Shown here: positions 60,530 to 64,000 of the stretch, piece by piece
How the letters are laid out: each line of letters starts with the position of its first letter
Position numbering within the stretch: position 1 is the first letter of the stretch
Position numbers and translations under genes: made by a program
Notes under the pieces: model-generated
What the model was told of the DNA's origin: nothing
Databases searched by the model: none
What the model saw: only the letters and a program-made list of their open reading frames with translations
Assembly: GCF_021654285.1 (NCBI RefSeq)
Contig: NZ_JAKFZS010000015.1
Span: forward strand, 1 to 64,000
DNA: 64,000 nt
Direction: 5' to 3'
Source of the DNA: Pseudoalteromonas luteoviolacea
Lineage (GTDB): Bacteria > Pseudomonadota > Gammaproteobacteria > Enterobacterales > Alteromonadaceae

Positions 60530-61558
60530 CTACTGAGATGTTGACTGTCTGAGTATCAATTTGGGTGGCAATAATGTGTCGGTTATATCTTCACCTCTGA
60601 TTAAAGAGAGTAGGTTTGTAACAAGCATTTGCCCTGCAAGCGTTGTATTTTGCTGAACTGTGGTTAGAGATGGTGTGATATAGTTTGATGCAGCAATATT
60701 ATCAAAGCCAATGACATTGACGTCTTCAGGTATTCTTAGGCCTGCTTCTTTTAAAGCTTTGATGGCGCCAATGGCGATTAAATCACTGGCGGCAAATAAA
60801 GAGTCAAATTTTACATTGTTGGCCAAAAGTGAATGTGTCGCGTGATAGCCCGAATCCTCTGTTGATATGGCATTTGCAATATGTCTTTCACCGCATGAAA
60901 TACCGTGACGCTGTAAAGTTTCTTGAAAGCCTTTAAAGCGAGTTAAAAATTCAGGGCTGTGTTCCGAGGCGTCTCCAATAAAGACGCAGTTTTTTCTTCC
61001 CTTTTCGATAAAGTGTTGAGCTGCCAATTGGCCGCCGCCATAATTGTCACAACTAACAGTTAAATCGGGCCTCCCCTCGACGTTTGCTCCCCAGCATACG
61101 AACTTGGTATTTTGTGATAACAGATTTTGTAACCTTGACTGGTAATCCATGTAATCACCATAGCCAAGTAAAATGATGCCATCAGCGCGATGACTATCTT
61201 CGTATTCAGCGCGCCAATCTTGGCTGATAGATTGGAAAGAAACCAATAAGTCATATCCTTCTTTAGCACATGCTCTAGTGATGCTTCCAAGCATGTTTAA
61301 AAAGAAAGGATTTATCTGAGACTCATCACCTGTAGGATCTTCAAATAATAAAATAGCCAAGGTTGCGCTTTGCTGAGTGCGTAAATTACTGGCATTTTTA
61401 TCGACTTTATAATTGAGCTTCTTAGCGACCTCCCATACTTTTCTTCGCGTTTCTTCATTCACTAGTGGGCTATTTCTAAGTGCTCTAGAGACGGTTGATT
61501 GAGAAACGCCTGCAAAATGTGCAATGTCAAAGGAGGTTGCTTTACCTTTTGTTTTCAT
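60530..61558 (-). CDS. LacI-family transcriptional regulator
   Basis: 342 residues: LacI helix-turn-helix with hinge (TSFDIAHFAGVSQSTVSRALRNSPLVNEETRRKVWEVAKKLNYKVD) and a periplasmic-binding-like effector domain (DGIILLGYGDY, DNYGGGQLAAQHFIEKG, FDSLFAASDLIAIGAIKALKEAGLRIPEDVNVIGFDNI). ATG 61558 is preferred over the TTG frame at 61564. It is divergent from glk, and the TGACACCGGTGTCA palindrome lies between them. Confidence 0.9.
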   Translation of the reverse strand: MKTKGKATSFDIAHFAGVSQSTVSRALRNSPLVNEETRRKVWEVAKKLNYKVDKNASNLRTQQSATLAILLFEDPTGDESQINPFFLNMLGSITRACAKEGYDLLVSFQSISQDWRAEYEDSHRADGIILLGYGDYMDYQSRLQNLLSQNTKFVCWGANVEGRPDLTVSCDNYGGGQLAAQHFIEKGRKNCVFIGDASEHSPEFLTRFKGFQETLQRHGISCGERHIANAISTEDSGYHATHSLLANNVKFDSLFAASDLIAIGAIKALKEAGLRIPEDVNVIGFDNIAASNYITPSLTTVQQNTTLAGQMLVTNLLSLIRGEDITDTLLPPKLILRQSTSQ

Positions 61559-61644
61559 GTTCAAAATTAGTTTAATTGAGTCTTGGACATTGTCTTTGAT
61601 TATTTTTTTTTTGCAACCAATTTCATAAAAGGCGTAAATTTTTA

Positions 61645-61673
61645 TTGATGTACTTTGACACCGGTGTCATAAT
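61645..61673 (+). promoter_or_regulatory. glk promoter with LacI-type operator
   Basis: TTGATG (61645-61650), 17 bases, CATAAT (61668-61673) form a good sigma-70 promoter. The palindrome TGACACCGGTGTCA (61656-61669) covers the spacer and -10 region, so a bound LacI-type dimer would block RNA polymerase. The same TGACACCGGTG sequence recurs at the window end (63990). Confidence 0.7.
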
Positions 61674-61710
61674 GTCGGTGTTTTATCATTTTGTTGTCAA
61701 AACGTATTTG

Positions 61711-61739
61711 GCTGCCCTGAATTAGGGCAGCTCTTTTTT
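61711..61739 (+). terminator. intrinsic terminator within the glk leader
   Basis: GCTGCCCT / GAATT / AGGGCAGC and TCTTTTTT form a complete terminator about 30 bases after the predicted start of transcription and about 100 bases before the glk ATG. On the minus strand it has no T-tract, so it does not serve the divergent regulator. Confidence 0.8.
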
Positions 61740-61838
61740 CAGCCAGCGTGCAAAGTTTCGGCTGATTATGATTTGGGATAACAAGTGGGGCTAGCCCCAA
61801 CAGGTGTTTGGAACACCGCAACAACAGAGAAAAACAGC

Positions 61839-62855
61839 ATGAGCCAGACAACACTTAATAGTTTTAATGGTCATGACCGTGTGTTCGAGCCGATTATCGT
61901 TGCCGATATTGGTGGTACTAATGCTCGATTTGCCGTCGTGACAGGATACGATTTAGACTCTAATCAGTTTACAATTGCCCATCAACTTACTTTTCCAAGT
62001 GCAGAGTTTCAGTCCTTTGAAACTGCTTTATCCGCTTTCCTTGACTCACTGACTATTTCAAAACCTTCTAGAGCTTGCTTTGCCGTTGCAGGACCTATCA
62101 AAGGACATCAAGTATTTTTAACTAATTTGGGGTGGAACTTTAATACCCAAGATGTTCAGAAACAATTTGGTTTTGAGCAGTGTGCGGTGATTAACGATTT
62201 TGCGGCATTTGCTTATGCTGCGCCTTATCTAAAAAAAGAAGACAATATACAGATAAAGGCAGGACAAGCAGCTAAAGGTGCAAACATTGCTGTGATGGGA
62301 CCTGGTACTGGGTTTGGTGCGGCTTGTCATGTTAGCGATATCCACAGCAGTTCAGTCTTGAGTTGCGAAGCAGGACATATTAGCTTGGCAGCAGTAACGG
62401 AATTAGACAGGCAATTATTACAAGTATTAAAAGAAAGCATTGGGCATGTTTCAGTAGAAACCGTGTTTTCTGGCCCAGGGCTTGCGAGGCTTTACAAAGC
62501 AATGGCGCAAGTCAAAGGTGTACAAGCCGAAGATTTAAATGCTGCACAGGTAAGCGCGAAAGCGGGAGAGTGTGAAGTATGTGATGCGACACTCAATCAA
62601 TTTTGTGATTGGATTGGTAGTGTCGCAGGTGATCTTGCGTTAACTTTCGGGGCGTTAGGTGGCGTGTTTATTGGCGGTGGGATTTTACCCCGCATGACTG
62701 AACGGCTTATCTCAAGCAGGTTTGTTGAAAGGTTTACAGAAAAAGGGATAATGTCTCAGTACGCTGGGCAAATTCCAGTAACTCTAGTTGTGCAGGATAA
62801 TATTCCTCTAATTGGAGCGGCAGCTTGTTTGCACAGCCGTAACCAATTTTCATAA
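61839..62855 (+). CDS. glk: glucokinase (Glk family)
   Basis: 338 residues of the bacterial glucokinase (non-ROK) family. ADIGGTNARFAVV (phosphate loop), AVAGPIKGHQV, INDFAAFAYAAPYL, AVMGPGTGFGAA, SCEAGHISL, FSGPGLARLY and VFIGGGILPR follow in the usual order; the Asp in INDFAA is the expected base and EAGH the sugar-binding Glu/His segment. It phosphorylates glucose with ATP in the cytosol. The start is the ATG at 61839 (MSQTTLN); the longer frame has no ribosome site. It is in an operon with the next LacI gene. Confidence 0.9.
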   Translation: MSQTTLNSFNGHDRVFEPIIVADIGGTNARFAVVTGYDLDSNQFTIAHQLTFPSAEFQSFETALSAFLDSLTISKPSRACFAVAGPIKGHQVFLTNLGWNFNTQDVQKQFGFEQCAVINDFAAFAYAAPYLKKEDNIQIKAGQAAKGANIAVMGPGTGFGAACHVSDIHSSSVLSCEAGHISLAAVTELDRQLLQVLKESIGHVSVETVFSGPGLARLYKAMAQVKGVQAEDLNAAQVSAKAGECEVCDATLNQFCDWIGSVAGDLALTFGALGGVFIGGGILPRMTERLISSRFVERFTEKGIMSQYAGQIPVTLVVQDNIPLIGAAACLHSRNQFS

Positions 62856-62867
62856 ATTGGAATAAGT

Positions 62868-63878
62868 ATGAAAAAAGTAACCATTAACAGCGTGGCTGAG
62901 TATGCAGGGGTATCGAAAAAAACGGTCTCTAGAGTACTCAACAATGAGCCTAATGTTAGCCCAGCTACGCGTGAAAAGGTACTCAAAGTTTTTAAAGAGC
63001 TCGACTACAAGCCAAACCCCATCGCGCGCGGGCTTGCGCGCAATAAAAGCTTTATCATTGGATGTTTATATGACAATCCGAGTAAAAGTTATATAACTCG
63101 GGTGCAAAGTGGGGCTTTAGAAGCGTGTCACAAATTCAACTATAATTTGCTTATTCACCCATGCGAGCTAAGAGGTGATGAACTAATTCATAACGTTGAT
63201 CAATTACTGACTACGTCGAGGCTAGATGGCTTGGTATTGACGCCGCCATTTTCTGATTCACAAGAACTGATAGATTTCTTAAAAACACAGAATATCCCGT
63301 TCGCGCGTGTTGCATCAGCTTTGGAAGATGACACCTCTATTTCTGTTTGTAGCAATGACGAGCAGGGCGCATATGAACTTACTGAACACTTGATATCACT
63401 TGGGCATAAAGAAATTGCTTTTATTAAGGGTCACCAAGATCACAGTGCAACTGAAAAGCGTTTTAGTGGTTATCAAAATGCACTTCAAAATCATGGTATT
63501 GAATTTAACGAAGGTTTAGTCGCACAGGGTAACTTTAGTTATCACTCAGGTGCAGATAGTGCAAAACAGATTCTAGATTTAAAACCAATGCCAACTGCTG
63601 TTTTTGCCTCCAACGATTACATGGCTGCTGCGGTGTTGAAGCTTGCGACGCAAAGGCAGCTAAGAGTCCCAGAGGATATTTCAATTGCAGGTTTTGATAA
63701 TGCACCGATCGCCAGACATATTTGGCCGGGTTTAACCACAATTGCACAGCCTGTAGAGGAGATGACTCGCCAAGCTGTTGAGCAATTGATTTTGCAAATA
63801 TCTGATCCATCAACAGAAGTTTATCAAAAAGTACTCGAAGCCAAGCTCATAACCAGAGAGTCTACTGCTGCAAAATAA
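62868..63878 (+). CDS. LacI-family transcriptional regulator
   Basis: 336 residues. The helix-turn-helix (VTINSVAEYAGVSKKTVSRVLNNEPNVSPATREKVLKVFKELDYKPNPIARGL) and effector domain (DGLVLTPPFSDSQEL, VCSNDEQGAYELTEHLISLGHKEIAFI, AVFASNDYMAAAVLKLATQRQLRVPEDISIAGFDNAPIARHIWPGLTT) are canonical. It starts 12 bases after glk, so it is in the same operon and is a candidate for the repressor of the TGACACCGGTGTCA sites. Confidence 0.9.
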   Translation: MKKVTINSVAEYAGVSKKTVSRVLNNEPNVSPATREKVLKVFKELDYKPNPIARGLARNKSFIIGCLYDNPSKSYITRVQSGALEACHKFNYNLLIHPCELRGDELIHNVDQLLTTSRLDGLVLTPPFSDSQELIDFLKTQNIPFARVASALEDDTSISVCSNDEQGAYELTEHLISLGHKEIAFIKGHQDHSATEKRFSGYQNALQNHGIEFNEGLVAQGNFSYHSGADSAKQILDLKPMPTAVFASNDYMAAAVLKLATQRQLRVPEDISIAGFDNAPIARHIWPGLTTIAQPVEEMTRQAVEQLILQISDPSTEVYQKVLEAKLITRESTAAK

Positions 63879-63904
63879 CCAGTTTTAATTACATCTACTT
63901 GTCA

Positions 63905-63937
63905 AAAGCCCAATCCCTAGCGATTGGGCTTTTTTTG
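63905..63937 (+). terminator. strong terminator after the glk-lacI operon
   Basis: AAAGCCCAATC / CCTAGC / GATTGGGCTTT, a perfect 11-bp stem followed by further Ts. Confidence 0.9.
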
Positions 63938-63989
63938 TCCATAATTTAGATATGGCCCTAATTTAATCTAAATTTAATGTTCAATAGGT

Positions 63990-64000
63990 TGACACCGGTG
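63990..64000. promoter_or_regulatory. second LacI-type operator, cut by the window end
   Basis: TGACACCGGTG matches the first 11 bases of the 61656-61669 palindrome. It precedes whatever gene lies beyond the window, which is probably under the same regulator. Confidence 0.55.

Noticed and set aside
1-64000. CRISPR array, tRNA, rRNA, IS element or prophage
   Set aside because: No spaced direct repeats, cloverleaf-like segments, transposase or phage genes were seen by eye; a dedicated scan would be needed to exclude a missed tRNA.

Overview
The window reads as chromosomal DNA of a marine gammaproteobacterium of the Alteromonadales, most like Pseudoalteromonas. This is inferred from gene content and protein character (cyo-type quinol oxidase, etfBA/etfQO, stand-alone astB, a large TonB receptor, Glk with LacI-type regulators); no database search was run. 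Coding density is high and no rRNA, tRNA, insertion sequence, prophage or CRISPR array was seen.

Layout. 1-6.4 kb: a two-component pair, a small AIG2/GGCT-like protein, two tandem GspG-domain proteins (one cut short by an amber codon), a membrane-anchored AraC regulator and a secreted NTF2-like protein with a chitin-binding-like tail. 6.4-15 kb: cytochrome b561, a class V aminotransferase, an HPP membrane protein divergent from a TetR regulator with two operators, LysR/azoreductase, ASCH, HAD phosphatase, CheY-like protein, RidA, GNAT, and a P-loop kinase preceded by a complete transcription attenuator with an isoleucine-rich leader peptide. 14.5-18.6 kb: acyl-CoA thioesterase, ETF-QO, and divergent etfBA. 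18.7-28.5 kb: an AraC regulator coupled to a degenerate GGDEF protein, a TonB receptor with a purple-acid-phosphatase-like enzyme, a tectonin-like secreted protein and a glycosyltransferase. 28.5-34.4 kb: cyoABCDE followed by an SCO protein and an unknown cysteine-containing secreted protein. 34.5-39.8 kb: a DHODH-like enzyme with a cysteine at the base position, an unknown gene behind a Fur-type box, a dCMP-deaminase-like enzyme and astB.

40.2-53.3 kb holds the most striking locus. Six same-strand genes encode a TPR/outer-membrane beta-barrel protein, a FecR-domain protein, a 1905-residue repeat lipoprotein, an MBL-fold hydrolase, a CHASE2-adenylate cyclase and a GAF-HD-GYP phosphodiesterase. 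A reasonable hypothesis is an envelope or surface-display module (barrel plus giant lipoprotein plus FecR) coupled to cAMP and c-di-GMP signalling.

53.3-64 kb: glyoxalase-fold and AcpH-like genes, a four-gene MCE (Mla-like) transporter whose ATPase lacks key catalytic residues, a diguanylate cyclase, a second GGCT-like protein, an orphan ProX-like binding protein, and a glucokinase/LacI locus with palindromic operators and a terminator inside the glk leader. Many gene starts are set here by Shine-Dalgarno position or stop-start overlap rather than by the longest reading frame.
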